NCBI GenBank assembly: GCA_034423015.1
Contig: DAOUJG010000045.1
Coordinates: 83,875-147,874, forward strand
DNA: 64,000 nucleotides
From: JAGWBJ01 sp034423015
GTDB taxonomy: Bacteria > Chloroflexota > Dehalococcoidia > Lucifugimonadales > JAGWBF01
Direction of reading: 5' to 3'
Positions 7,600 to 15,616 of the stretch are shown in pieces. Each line of letters starts with the position of its first letter. The first letter of the stretch is position 1. The translations under genes were made by a program, and so were the position numbers. The notes beneath the pieces are model-generated. The model did not search any database. It saw only the letters and a list, made by a program, of their open reading frames with translations, and was not told the origin of the DNA.

Positions 7600-8976
7600 C
7601 TACATCGTGCTCTGCAGCTCCGCTATGGAGTCCCCTATGGCCTTGACCAGGAAGTCGATCTCGTCCTTGGTCACGCACAGGGGAGGTGAAATGGGAACGA
7701 TGTCGCCGAACCGGCCCAGTAGCCCGCGCCTCGCCACTATGGGAGTCAGCTTCTCGGCCAGCTTGTCCTCCGGGGCGAACTTCTCCCTGGTGTCCCGGTT
7801 CTTGACCAGCTCCACGCCGCAGATCAGGCCCTTGCCCCCGCGCACGTCCCCCACGATGGGGTACTCGTACAGGGTCTGGAGGCTCTCGAACAGGTAGTCC
7901 CCCATCCGGGCCGAGTTCTCCACCATCCCCTCGTTCTCCATGATCTCCAGGTTGGCCAGGCCCGCAGCGCAGCAGGCCGGGTTCCCTCCGAAGGTGATGA
8001 GATGCCTGAAGGTGCTGTCGGCGTCGCCGGCGAAGGCGTCGGCCACCTTCTTGGTCGCGATGGTCCCGCCGATGGGCAGGTACCCGCTGGTCATCGCCTT
8101 GGCCACGGTGAATATGTCGGGGGTCACGTCCCAGTGCTCGGTGGCGAACATCTTCCCGGTGCGCCCGAACCCGGTGATCACCTCGTCGCATATCATCAGC
8201 ACGCCGTGCTTGTCGCATATCTCCCGGATGGTCGGCCAGTACTCGGGATGGGGAACGTGAATGCCCGCCGCAGCCGAGATGGGCTCCCCGATGAAGGCCG
8301 CCACGGAAGCCGGGCCCTCGTGCTCTATGGCGCGGCCCACGTCCTGGGCGCACTCCAGGTTGCAGCCGCCCCTGTCGCGACAGAAGGTGCAACGGTACTC
8401 GTTGGGCTGGGCCACGTGGATGTTCCCAGGCACCAGGGGTCCGAAGGCGTTCCCCGGCGGGGGAGCGCCGCCCCCTCCAAGGCTGATGCAGCCGTGGGTC
8501 GCCCCGTGATAGGAGCCCCTCCTGCTGATCACCTTCCAGCGCCCCGGCTCCCCCCGGTTGCTATGGTACTGCTTGGCCATCTTCAACGCGGTCTCCACCG
8601 CCTCGGAGCCCCCGCTCACGAAGAAGACCCGGGACTCCTTGTCCGGGGCCAGGCTGGCCACCTTGGCCGCCAGGTTCACGGTGGCGGGGCTGACGGTGCC
8701 CCCGGGGGTATAGCTGACGTCCAGCATCTGCCGGTAGACGGCGTCGGCGATCTCCCGGCGTCCGTGGCCGATGTTCTTCAGCCACATGCCGGCCAGGGTG
8801 TCGAACCAGCGCTCCCCCTCCGCGTCCACTATCCACGAGCCCTCGGCGCTGGCGACCAGCCTGATGCCCATATCCCCGAACATGTCGCCGACCTGCCGGG
8901 CGTGGGGCCAGAAATGGGCCGACGCCAGGTCCTGAAGCTCCTCGATCTCGTCGCCCCGTAGCTTGCTCTCTACCAT
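7600..8976 (-). CDS. Class III aminotransferase with four-cysteine insert
   Basis: A 458-residue fold-type I aminotransferase of the omega/4-aminobutyrate class. SGGSEAVETALKMAKQYH (121-138) lies in the PLP pocket, Asp264 in CDEVITGFGR pairs with the pyridine nitrogen and Lys293 in VAKAMTSGYLPIGG forms the Schiff base. It would move an amino group from an amine or beta/omega-amino acid to a 2-oxoacid. Oddity: residues 196-209 carry C-x2-C-x5-C-x3-C (Cys196, 199, 205, 209), a pattern able to bind zinc or iron. Start at 8976 has GGGAGG. It lies 83 bases downstream of the oxidoreductase beta subunit on the same strand and may belong to that operon. Confidence 0.88.
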   Translation of the reverse strand: MVESKLRGDEIEELQDLASAHFWPHARQVGDMFGDMGIRLVASAEGSWIVDAEGERWFDTLAGMWLKNIGHGRREIADAVYRQMLDVSYTPGGTVSPATVNLAAKVASLAPDKESRVFFVSGGSEAVETALKMAKQYHSNRGEPGRWKVISRRGSYHGATHGCISLGGGGAPPPGNAFGPLVPGNIHVAQPNEYRCTFCRDRGGCNLECAQDVGRAIEHEGPASVAAFIGEPISAAAGIHVPHPEYWPTIREICDKHGVLMICDEVITGFGRTGKMFATEHWDVTPDIFTVAKAMTSGYLPIGGTIATKKVADAFAGDADSTFRHLITFGGNPACCAAGLANLEIMENEGMVENSARMGDYLFESLQTLYEYPIVGDVRGGKGLICGVELVKNRDTREKFAPEDKLAEKLTPIVARRGLLGRFGDIVPISPPLCVTKDEIDFLVKAIGDSIAELQSTM

Positions 8977-9059
8977 CGTCCGCCTCCCTGCCGAATATGA
9001 ACCCGACCTTCCCCCGGTAGAGAGGAAGGCCGGTGAGCTTCTGTCCTATGGAGTGGGTG

Positions 9060-10049
9060 TCACTCCTCCTTGATGTTGATGGGAATGATCCCGGGGCCCC
9101 ACCACCGCTCCCACATCTCGTCCACCTTGTCCTGGACGTACTTGGTGTCCTCGGGGGTGAAGTGGGCGAACCGGCCCTGGCGTACCAGGTACTCCTCCAC
9201 CGGCTTGCGCCGCCTCATGCCCTTGGCGATGGCCTTGGAGGGACCGTTGAGGATCAGCTCCCCGTCGATGATCTCGTACAGCACCCACAGGCCCGTCTCG
9301 ACGGACAGCATCCCCAGCTCGTGGGAGAACTTGGGGTCGTAGTCCCAGCCCTTGGGACACGGGTCGATGCTGTGGATGAAGGTGGGGCCGCCGATGGTCA
9401 GCGACCGCCGCACCTTGTTGGTCATGTCCAGGCCGTAGGAGCCGCAGGCCGTCGCCAGGTAGCGGCACTCGGGGTGCCCCGCCGCCAGCATGGGCACCAT
9501 GTTCTTCTTCCACCTAGTGTTCATGATGCGCTTCACCTTGCCCGGAGGGCTGAAGGTGGAGTTCGCCCCCCACGGGGAGCCGCCCGACACCTGGATGTCC
9601 GTGTTGGCATACGACTCGTTGTCGTACAGGAGCACCAGGTGGTTGTACTCCGGGTGGGTCAGGGAGGCGGAGATGGCCGACAGACCCATGTCCATGCCGC
9701 CGCCGTCGCCGCAGAAGGCGATGACGTTGATAGGCTCGTCCTTCATCTTGCCCTTGCGCATCAGCGCCTTCAGTCCGGCGGCGGTTCCCGTAGCCGCCGA
9801 GCCCGAGGAGCCGAGCTGGGTGTGCATCCACGGCACGACCCACGGCGTCGTGTAGTACGTGGTGTTGGCCACGTACATGCAGCCGGTGCTGCCCACCACG
9901 ATGGTCCTGTCTCCCGAGGCTTTGACCATGAGCCGCATCACCAGCGCCGACTCGCACCCCTGGCACGTCCGGTGGCCGGACGTGAACATCTCCTCGATGG
10001 GTATGTTCTTGACTCCCTTTACCAGTGGCAGGTCCACCATCTGAGTCAT
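9060..10049 (-). CDS. 2-oxoacid:ferredoxin oxidoreductase, beta subunit
   Basis: A 329-residue TPP-binding subunit. GDGGGMDMG (114-122) with the downstream Asn144 is the TPP-diphosphate/Mg motif. Cys29, Cys32, Cys57 and Cys202 match the four cysteines that hold the proximal 4Fe-4S cluster in pyruvate-type enzymes. With the alpha and gamma-delta subunits it would oxidatively decarboxylate a 2-oxoacid to the acyl-CoA and reduce ferredoxin. The substrate cannot be fixed from sequence alone. Start ATG at 10049 follows AGGAGGTAGCG; upstream open frame is not coding. It is last in the oxidoreductase gene set, two bases from the alpha subunit. Confidence 0.9.
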   Translation of the reverse strand: MTQMVDLPLVKGVKNIPIEEMFTSGHRTCQGCESALVMRLMVKASGDRTIVVGSTGCMYVANTTYYTTPWVVPWMHTQLGSSGSAATGTAAGLKALMRKGKMKDEPINVIAFCGDGGGMDMGLSAISASLTHPEYNHLVLLYDNESYANTDIQVSGGSPWGANSTFSPPGKVKRIMNTRWKKNMVPMLAAGHPECRYLATACGSYGLDMTNKVRRSLTIGGPTFIHSIDPCPKGWDYDPKFSHELGMLSVETGLWVLYEIIDGELILNGPSKAIAKGMRRRKPVEEYLVRQGRFAHFTPEDTKYVQDKVDEMWERWWGPGIIPINIKEE

Positions 10050-10051
10050 CG

Positions 10052-11263
10052 CTACCTCCTTACGCCGATCCAGTGATTCTCCACGTCGACCTTGCCCGTC
10101 TCCAGGCCGTCCTTCAGTATCTGCATCATCAGAGTCACGTCGTTTACCCTGACCTCCCGGCCGCCCAAGCCTGCGATGAAGCTGAGGACCAGGGGGCGCT
10201 TCTCCAGCGGGTACAGCGCGGACCTCACCTCCTGGAACACGGTGCCGCCATTGGAGGGGGCTCCCAGGGAGTAGTCCCTGTCGATAACCCCGACGGCCTT
10301 GAACCGGGAGAGGCACTGCCTGATCTCCTCGGTGGCGAAGGGCCGGAACCACTTGATGCGCACGAACCCGACCTTGACGCCCTGCTCACGCATCCTCCGC
10401 ACGGCTACGCGGACGGGCATCGCCAGCGTCCCCATACCCACGAACACCACCTCGGCGTCGTCGGTCATGTACTCCTCGTAGAAGGGACTGGGGTCTCCCC
10501 TGCCGAAGATGGACTTGAACTCCTCGTGGACCTCCTCGATCACCCCCTTGGAGCGGCGCATCGCCTCGTCCGTCTGCTTCCGGAGCTCCATCAGCCAGTC
10601 CTCGTTGACCTGGGGGGCGACGGTGATCGGGTTGTCCGGGTGAAGCTGGAGCTCGGCCCGGTCGTACTGGGGCAGGAACTTGTCCACCAGCGCCTGCTCG
10701 GGCACCCGCACCAATGCCTGAGAGTGGGTGAGGAAGGAGCCGTCGGTGCTGATGGCGCAGGGCAGGAACACCCGCCGGTCCTCGGCAATCCTCCAGGCCA
10801 TCAGGGCCGTGTCGAAGGCCTCTTGTGCCGTCGCCACCCAGTTGAGCATCCATCCCAGGTCCCGGACTGCCAGCGCGTCGTTGTGCTCCACGCCGAAGGC
10901 CCCCGGGTCGTCCAGGGCCCTGTTGCCCACCATGGCCACCACCGGCAGCCGCAGCCCGGCGGTCACCGTTATCGCCTCGAAGGCGTAGAACCATCCCACG
11001 CCGCTGGAGCCGCAGAAGACCCGGGCCCCCACGGAGCTGGCGTGTTTCACGATCTCGAACTGGGAGTGCTCGCTCTCCGCGACGATGAACTCGCAGTCCA
11101 GTTCCCCGTCGGCCACCAGCTTGGACACGTACTGCATCACCGTGTCGTAGGGACGGATGGGGTAGGCGGTGATGACGTCCACGTCCGCCATCGCACAGGC
11201 GATGGCGATGGCCTCGCTACCGCTTATCAGCTCCTCTCGCTCTACGGTCTGTGCGGTTGCCAT
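10052..11263 (-). CDS. 2-oxoacid:ferredoxin oxidoreductase, alpha subunit
   Basis: A 403-residue pyrimidine-domain subunit. It begins ISGSEAIAIACAMADVDVITAYPIRP, the conserved opening of PorA-type proteins, has the ESEHSQFEIVKHASSVGARVFCG segment of the active-site face, and ends with the transketolase-C-like domain (about residues 250-370). It pairs with the beta subunit to build the TPP site. The stop codon of the preceding gamma-delta gene abuts this start with no gap, which implies translational coupling. Unlike many archaeal versions the subunit is not fused to the gamma domain. Confidence 0.9.
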   Translation of the reverse strand: MATAQTVEREELISGSEAIAIACAMADVDVITAYPIRPYDTVMQYVSKLVADGELDCEFIVAESEHSQFEIVKHASSVGARVFCGSSGVGWFYAFEAITVTAGLRLPVVAMVGNRALDDPGAFGVEHNDALAVRDLGWMLNWVATAQEAFDTALMAWRIAEDRRVFLPCAISTDGSFLTHSQALVRVPEQALVDKFLPQYDRAELQLHPDNPITVAPQVNEDWLMELRKQTDEAMRRSKGVIEEVHEEFKSIFGRGDPSPFYEEYMTDDAEVVFVGMGTLAMPVRVAVRRMREQGVKVGFVRIKWFRPFATEEIRQCLSRFKAVGVIDRDYSLGAPSNGGTVFQEVRSALYPLEKRPLVLSFIAGLGGREVRVNDVTLMMQILKDGLETGKVDVENHWIGVRR

Positions 11264-12415
11264 TTACACCTCCTCCATCTGGGAGATCTCTTCCTTGTAC
11301 TGGCCAACGTGGTGGAAGCCGTGGGACCGGCTCTCCTGCTTCTGCTCCTCGATCAGGCCCTTCATCCACTTATCATACTCGTCCTTGTTCTTCTGCCACG
11401 CCTCCCACTGGCTGGAGTTGTCGGTAAAGTGCCTCTCGCCCACCATGGTGACACAGTCCGGCACTGGGCACACCGCCTCGCAGACCCCGCAGCCGCAGCA
11501 GGAGTCCATGTTGGCGTCGTAGAGGCCGTCGGGAGTCACGTCGAAGCAGGTGTCGGGGCACTGGAGCCAGCAGAGGGTGCACTTGATGCAGGTCTCGAAG
11601 TCGATGACCGGCCTCATGCTCCGGGTGCTGTACTTCTTGAAGTACGGGTTCCTCTTGGGCTCGTATCCCTCGCTCCCCTCCCGGAAGCCCGTCCCCTGCT
11701 CGATGCCCCGGATGACGATCCCCTCCTCCATGTTGGTCCACCCGGGCAGATCGAAGCTGAAGGGGGTCTCCGGGTTGCCCTCGCCAGGCTCCACGATCCT
11801 GGTGTCCGTCCGGTCGTAGGCCTTGCGGGCCGAGTCGACCTTGACCTCATCCTTCCACTGCTCGAGGATGGCTTCGGCCATGGAGTCGATGCTCACCAGC
11901 TCGGGGCACACCTTGGGAAGGGCCCCCAGGATGCGGGCGTCGGTGTGGTCGTCCTTGTACACCCACAGCCCCGAGAAGCTGACGGTGCCCTTGACGACTC
12001 CCAGCCTGTAGGCGGCATCCTTCTGGTGGGTGTCCCTGACCAGGTCGTCGCGCCCCTGCATCGAGGTGACCAGGACCGTGCCGTCGGTCTTGGTCAGGGC
12101 GTTGATGGGCTGCAGTCCGTACCAGCCCCACGACTCGACCCCCTTGCACAGGGTGTCGTCCACCACGACCGTAACGTCGACGTCCCCGGCCTCGTACATG
12201 GCCAGGTTCTCCTCCAGCTCCTCCTGGTTGTCCGCCACCACGGCGAACCGCTTGGCTGGGATCCCGTTTCGCTCCGGGGAGTCGCCGTAGCGCCCGAACG
12301 CAAGGCCGACCTTGCCCTCCCTTCGGGCGGCAAACACGATACCCCTGGTTATGTTGGTGGCCAGGGTCTTCTGGAAGATCCCCCGGTAGACCACCTCCAC
12401 AGCCACCTTGGTCAT
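11264..12415 (-). CDS. 2-oxoacid:ferredoxin oxidoreductase, fused gamma-delta subunit
   Basis: A 383-residue fusion. Residues 1-190 are the gamma domain (VAVEVVYRGIFQKTLATN; GLAFGRYGDSPERN) that binds CoA. Residues 270-325 are a two-cluster ferredoxin: Cys276-279-282-286 and Cys306-309-312-316, each C-x2-C-x2-C-x3-C. A charged tail of about 55 residues follows and matches nothing I know. The order gamma-delta, alpha, beta is common in bacterial and archaeal POR operons. A strong AAGGAGGTGA site precedes the ATG. It sits 45 bases downstream of the GntR-family regulator on the same strand, with no terminator between them. Confidence 0.9.
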   Translation of the reverse strand: MTKVAVEVVYRGIFQKTLATNITRGIVFAARREGKVGLAFGRYGDSPERNGIPAKRFAVVADNQEELEENLAMYEAGDVDVTVVVDDTLCKGVESWGWYGLQPINALTKTDGTVLVTSMQGRDDLVRDTHQKDAAYRLGVVKGTVSFSGLWVYKDDHTDARILGALPKVCPELVSIDSMAEAILEQWKDEVKVDSARKAYDRTDTRIVEPGEGNPETPFSFDLPGWTNMEEGIVIRGIEQGTGFREGSEGYEPKRNPYFKKYSTRSMRPVIDFETCIKCTLCWLQCPDTCFDVTPDGLYDANMDSCCGCGVCEAVCPVPDCVTMVGERHFTDNSSQWEAWQKNKDEYDKWMKGLIEEQKQESRSHGFHHVGQYKEEISQMEEV

Positions 12416-12460
12416 GCCCTCACCTCCTTGGTCTCTTTCCTTTTATGTCTACTGCAACCA

Positions 12461-13201
12461 CTACGGCCACAGCGTTGGGCCACTGGCCTGCCGGTAACCC
12501 GCGCCTGCCGACTGCTGAACGCTCGGGGGCTCCACGTCCGAAAGGTGGTGCTCCATGGCGGGCCTGGCGGCCTCCGCCTCTCCCCTGGTGATCATCTCCA
12601 GGATGCGCCGGTGGGAGGCCAGGGACCTCTGGGGGCGCCCCGGGTTCTGGAGGGACTGGTCCCGCGACTGGTGGACAATGTCGGCGATGGTGGACATGAC
12701 CCGCACCAGCGTCTGGTTGTGGGTGGCCCGCGCCATGGCGAAGTGGAAGGCCATGTCCCCCTCGACCCCCGTCTCGCCGCGGTCTATCTGCTCCGCCTGC
12801 TCCTCCAGGGAGCGGGCCATGCTCTGGATGTCCTCTCGGGTCGCCCGTTCCGCCGCCAGGGCCGCGATCTGAGGCTCCAGCAGGTGCCGGACCTCGAAGA
12901 CATCGGCAAGGTAGTCGCTGGACCCGTTGATGGACCCCTCGATGATGGAGAGTATCGTCTCCACGCTCTCGGTGCTGACGAAAGTGCCGGCCCCCGGGCG
13001 GCTCACCACCAGGCCCTGCAGCTCCAGGGCCCGGATCGCCTCCCGCAGGGAACTCCGGCTCACCTGGAAACGCTCCGCCAACTCCCTTTCGGAGGGCAAA
13101 CGGTCTCCCGGCCTCAGGAGCCCGTCCTGGATCAACGCCTGCACCTGGCCCACGATGTCCTCGTAGACCCTCTTCTGCTTTATGGCCGCGAAATCTACCA
13201 T
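12461..13201 (-). CDS. FadR/PdhR-type GntR-family transcriptional regulator
   Basis: A 246-residue regulator: winged HTH at about residues 9-77 (RLPSERELAERFQVSRSSLREAIRALE is the recognition region, then GLVVSRPGAGTFV) and an all-helical FCD ligand domain at about 90-225, with metal-ligand-like histidines in FHFAMARATHN and SHRRIL. I use the ATG at 13201. The longer frame to 13255 would begin upstream of the predicted transcription start, so it is ruled out. It is the first gene of a same-strand run containing the 2-oxoacid oxidoreductase, the same arrangement as pdhR ahead of the pyruvate dehydrogenase genes in enteric bacteria. Likely ligand: a 2-oxoacid or related carboxylate (inference). 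Confidence 0.88.
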   Translation of the reverse strand: MVDFAAIKQKRVYEDIVGQVQALIQDGLLRPGDRLPSERELAERFQVSRSSLREAIRALELQGLVVSRPGAGTFVSTESVETILSIIEGSINGSSDYLADVFEVRHLLEPQIAALAAERATREDIQSMARSLEEQAEQIDRGETGVEGDMAFHFAMARATHNQTLVRVMSTIADIVHQSRDQSLQNPGRPQRSLASHRRILEMITRGEAEAARPAMEHHLSDVEPPSVQQSAGAGYRQASGPTLWP

Positions 13202-13209
13202 ATGTTTGG

Positions 13210-13235
13210 ACTGGTGGTCTGTTGGTATGACCAGT
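13210..13235. promoter_or_regulatory. PdhR/FadR-like operator at the regulator's own promoter
   Basis: TGGT-ATG-ACCA at 13223-13233 (GTTGGTATGACCAGT in full) matches the TTGGTnnnACCAA core recognised by PdhR-like FCD regulators. It is nested in a wider ACTGGT/ACCAGT inverted repeat (13210-13235). It lies just downstream of the -10 box, over the expected start of transcription, so bound protein would block initiation. Confidence 0.65.
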
Positions 13236-13243
13236 TCCACGAG

Positions 13244-13271
13244 ATTATACACCAATCCGCCCCCGTGTCAA
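13244..13271 (-). promoter_or_regulatory. Consensus sigma70 promoter for regulator/oxidoreductase operon
   Basis: On the minus strand a perfect TTGACA (13266-13271), a 16-base spacer and a perfect TATAAT (13244-13249). Transcription should begin near 13236, leaving about 35 bases to the ATG at 13201. Confidence 0.75.
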
Positions 13272-13285
13272 CCACACCCACTTGC

Positions 13286-13377
13286 CATTCCGAGCCGCAC
13301 TCACACGTCATTCCGAGCCGCACTCACACGTCATTCCGAGCCGCACCTCACTGTCATTCCGAGCTGCAGGCGAGGAA
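13286..13377. repeat. Four tandem 23-bp repeats (CATTCCGAGC type)
   Basis: CATTCCGAGCCGCACTCACA-type units begin at 13286, 13309, 13332 and 13355, exactly 23 bases apart. The first three are nearly identical and the last is diverged, running into GAGGAATCAC, which is an inverted partner of GTCATTCC. There are no variable spacers, so this is not a CRISPR array. Confidence 0.85.
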
Positions 13378-13467
13378 TCACCCGCCGTGATATATAATGT
13401 CCCCACCAGGGCCAGGGCCAAACGCGGACGTGGACCTACTCCGCAAGCATATTAGGGAGGCGCCGGG

Positions 13468-13803
13468 TTGAGCACCAGCATCGCGCCGGAGACAGTGACC
13501 CTCGAGGAGCGCGGAATCCGCATTCTGTGGAAGGACGGGCACCGCAGCCTCTACCCCCACCGTTTCCTCCGCCTGCGCTGTCCCTGCGCCCACTGCATCG
13601 ACGAGTGGACCAACGCGCCGCGCCTGGACCCCGACACGGTCCCCCAGGAGGTGCGGGCCGTGGACTATATGATGGTCGGCAACTACGCCGTGGAGTTTCT
13701 CTGGAGCGACGCCCACTACACGGGGATATACACGTACGAGGTCCTCAGGGACCTGTGCTCCTGCATGGAGTGCGCCGCGCGGAGGGAAGCCGAGGCGGGC
13801 TAG
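13468..13803 (+). CDS. DUF971 / GBBH-like N-terminal domain protein
   Basis: A 111-residue stand-alone DUF971 protein: early IRILWKDGHRSLYPHRFLR, then the cysteine motif RCPCAHCIDEW and a second cysteine cluster CSCMECA near the C-terminus. The same fold forms the N-terminal domain of gamma-butyrobetaine hydroxylase, and stand-alone copies are often linked to iron-sulfur protein assembly. The cysteines suggest metal binding. Start is TTG at 13468 after GGGAGGCGCCGG, so the start is plausible but not certain. It overlaps the convergent FmdB gene by four bases. Confidence 0.8.
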   Translation: MSTSIAPETVTLEERGIRILWKDGHRSLYPHRFLRLRCPCAHCIDEWTNAPRLDPDTVPQEVRAVDYMMVGNYAVEFLWSDAHYTGIYTYEVLRDLCSCMECAARREAEAG

Positions 13804-14027
13804 CCCACCGCGTCCCGGCCGGTGCCGGGAGCGGGCGGCTTGGCCCCCGGCGACCCCGCCTTGAAGAAGCCGCCGAACCGGCCGTCCTTGAACGCGAAGG
13901 CCGACAGTTGACGCCGCCCCTGGGAGCCGCACTCCGGGCACGGAGCGGGGTCGTCCCTCCGGGACAAAGGTCTCACCGACTCGTAGCCGTGACCGCAGCT
14001 CTCACAGGCGTACTCGTACACTGGCAT
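13800..14027 (-). CDS. FmdB-family zinc-ribbon protein (copy 1)
   Basis: A 75-residue FmdB/CxxC regulatory-type zinc ribbon: MPVYEYACESCGHGYE opening, Cys8-Cys11 and Cys30-Cys33 forming the knuckles, then a basic and glycine-rich tail. The family was named from a putative regulator of formamidase/amidase genes, and a formamidase is indeed encoded elsewhere here (46673-47776), but no functional link can be shown. It lies 55 bases downstream of a second FmdB gene with identical Cys spacing, indicating a tandem duplication. Confidence 0.85.
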   Translation of the reverse strand: MPVYEYACESCGHGYESVRPLSRRDDPAPCPECGSQGRRQLSAFAFKDGRFGGFFKAGSPGAKPPAPGTGRDAVG

Positions 14028-14082
14028 ATCTGTTCCGCCATTCTCCTGGATACCGGGCCAACCCCGGGCCAATAACCCAACG

Positions 14083-14286
14083 CTAGTCGTGGGGGTCCGT
14101 CCGGCGGACCTCGTCCCGGTGGCCGGAGTAGTAGTGGCCCTCGTACTTGAAGGCGAAGGACTCCAGCTGCCGCTCCCCCGCCGCGCCGCAGACGGGGCAC
14201 GGAGCGGGCTCGTTACGCTCGGCCATAGCCCGTCGCATCTCGTAGCGTTGCTGGCAGAGACCACAGTAGTACTCGTACGTCGGCAT
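14083..14286 (-). CDS. FmdB-family zinc-ribbon protein (copy 2)
   Basis: A 67-residue zinc ribbon opening MPTYEYYCGLCQQRYE with Cys8-Cys11 and Cys30-Cys33, the same positions as the neighbouring copy at 13800-14027. The tails differ: this one ends in a charged HRDEVRRTDPHD segment. It is the third gene of a minus-strand run MmgE/PrpD, CaiB, FmdB-2, FmdB-1, so it may be co-expressed with the CoA-transferase. Its biochemical role is unknown. Confidence 0.85.
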   Translation of the reverse strand: MPTYEYYCGLCQQRYEMRRAMAERNEPAPCPVCGAAGERQLESFAFKYEGHYYSGHRDEVRRTDPHD

Positions 14287-14352
14287 CCTTACCTCCTGGC
14301 GTCCTGAACGGGCTGGCGCCCCACCGGGGAGCCGGGCTCCGGGCCCCAGGGA

Positions 14353-15591
14353 CTACACGACCCCTCGCTGTCTCATGTCGTCGATCTGCTCCCCGGTGTA
14401 GCCCAGCAGGCCGCCCAGCACCTCGCCGTTGTGCTGCCCGAGGGCCGGGGCCGGCTGGAACACCTCGTCCTGCCCCATCTTTATGGGGTTTCCGGGCATC
14501 CGGTATTTCCCGGCCACCGGGTGGTCCACCTCCACCACCATGTTCCGGTGGCCGATCTGCGGGTCCTCCAGCGCCTGCGCCACGTTGTTCACCGGGGCTA
14601 TCGGCACCCTCTCCCCCAGCGCGTCCACCCACTCATGTGCCGTCTTCGTGGCGAAGGCCCCGTCCAGCACTGCCTTCAGCTCGGCCCAGTTCTTCCGCCG
14701 GCCCTCCATGGTGTTGAACCGCCCGTCGTCGGGGAGCCCCTCCAGCTCGGGGACGCTCTCCGAGAGAGCGGCCGCCAGCTCCTCGTAGAACTTCTGGGTG
14801 GCGCAGTGTATCTGCACGTACCGACCGTCCCTCGTCCTGAAGGCGCCGTTGGGCAGGTTGGCCGACTGGACCGACCCCCCGGCCTCGGGTATGACCCCCC
14901 GTCCCAGGTAGGCCTCGGTCAGGTGTCCCTGGAAGGTGAGCTGCACGTCCAGCAGGCTCAGGTCCACCCTCTGTCCCATCCCCGTCCGCTCCCGCGCGAA
15001 GAGGGCGGCCAGCAGCCCCACCGTCGCCCCGTAGCCGCCGCCGATGTCCGTAACGGCGAACCCCATCACGGCGGGCGTCCCGCCGGGCTCCCCAGTGACG
15101 CTCATGGCCCCGGACAGCGCCTGGACCACCGAGTCGAACACCGGGCGGGCGCTGTAAGGGCCGTCGGCGCCGAACCCGGACACCGAGCAGCAGACGATGC
15201 TGGGGTTTATCTCCTTCAGCGTATCGAAGTCCACTCCCAAGCGGGCCGTGACGCCCGGCCTGAAGTTGTCCAGCACCACGTCGGATACCCGGACCAGGTC
15301 GGCGAACACGCGGCGCCCCTCGGTGGTGCGCAGGTTGAGGGTGACGCCCTTCTTGCTCCGGTTGAAGGTCATATAGTAGAGGCTCTCGCCGTTCAGGTAG
15401 GAGGTCCCCATACGGCGGGCCACCTCTCCCACCTCCGGCACCTCCACCTTGATCACCTCGGCGCCCAGGTCGGCCAGGATGCGGCCCGAGACGGGACCCG
15501 CGAGCGCCTGGGAGAGGTCCAGCGCCCGTATCCCCGCCAAGGGCGGGCTGGGTCTGCTGCCATCGGAGGACATGCAGGACATGGAAGACAT
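14353..15591 (-). CDS. CaiB/BaiF family CoA-transferase (copy 1)
   Basis: A 412-residue class III CoA-transferase. It has the usual N-terminal ALDLSQALAGP and LADLGAEVIKVE segments, VLDNFRPGV at about 106-114, and Asp215 in RVDLSLLD at the position of the catalytic Asp of formyl-CoA transferase. It should move CoA between carboxylic acids; the acids are unknown. It is 25 bases downstream of the MmgE/PrpD gene, so the pair probably acts on one pathway, with a CoA ester hydrated or dehydrated by the partner. Several ATGs lie at the 5' end (15591, 15582, 15573), and the exact start is uncertain. Confidence 0.88.
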   Translation of the reverse strand: MSSMSCMSSDGSRPSPPLAGIRALDLSQALAGPVSGRILADLGAEVIKVEVPEVGEVARRMGTSYLNGESLYYMTFNRSKKGVTLNLRTTEGRRVFADLVRVSDVVLDNFRPGVTARLGVDFDTLKEINPSIVCCSVSGFGADGPYSARPVFDSVVQALSGAMSVTGEPGGTPAVMGFAVTDIGGGYGATVGLLAALFARERTGMGQRVDLSLLDVQLTFQGHLTEAYLGRGVIPEAGGSVQSANLPNGAFRTRDGRYVQIHCATQKFYEELAAALSESVPELEGLPDDGRFNTMEGRRKNWAELKAVLDGAFATKTAHEWVDALGERVPIAPVNNVAQALEDPQIGHRNMVVEVDHPVAGKYRMPGNPIKMGQDEVFQPAPALGQHNGEVLGGLLGYTGEQIDDMRQRGVV

Positions 15592-15616
15592 CGGTGCCGA
15601 GAGTCCTCGACGGCCC

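Noticed and set aside
13202..13255. Longer N-terminus for the GntR-type regulator
   Set aside because: A perfect TATAAT at 13244-13249 puts transcription start near 13236, so a start at 13255 would not be transcribed.
13286..13377. CRISPR array
   Set aside because: The 23-bp units are directly adjacent with no variable spacers, and no cas genes are present.
10025..13390. A 1121-codon open frame on the plus strand
   Set aside because: It is antisense to the regulator and oxidoreductase genes, has no ribosome-binding site and has the low-complexity Gly/Arg/Pro/His composition of GC-rich shadow frames.
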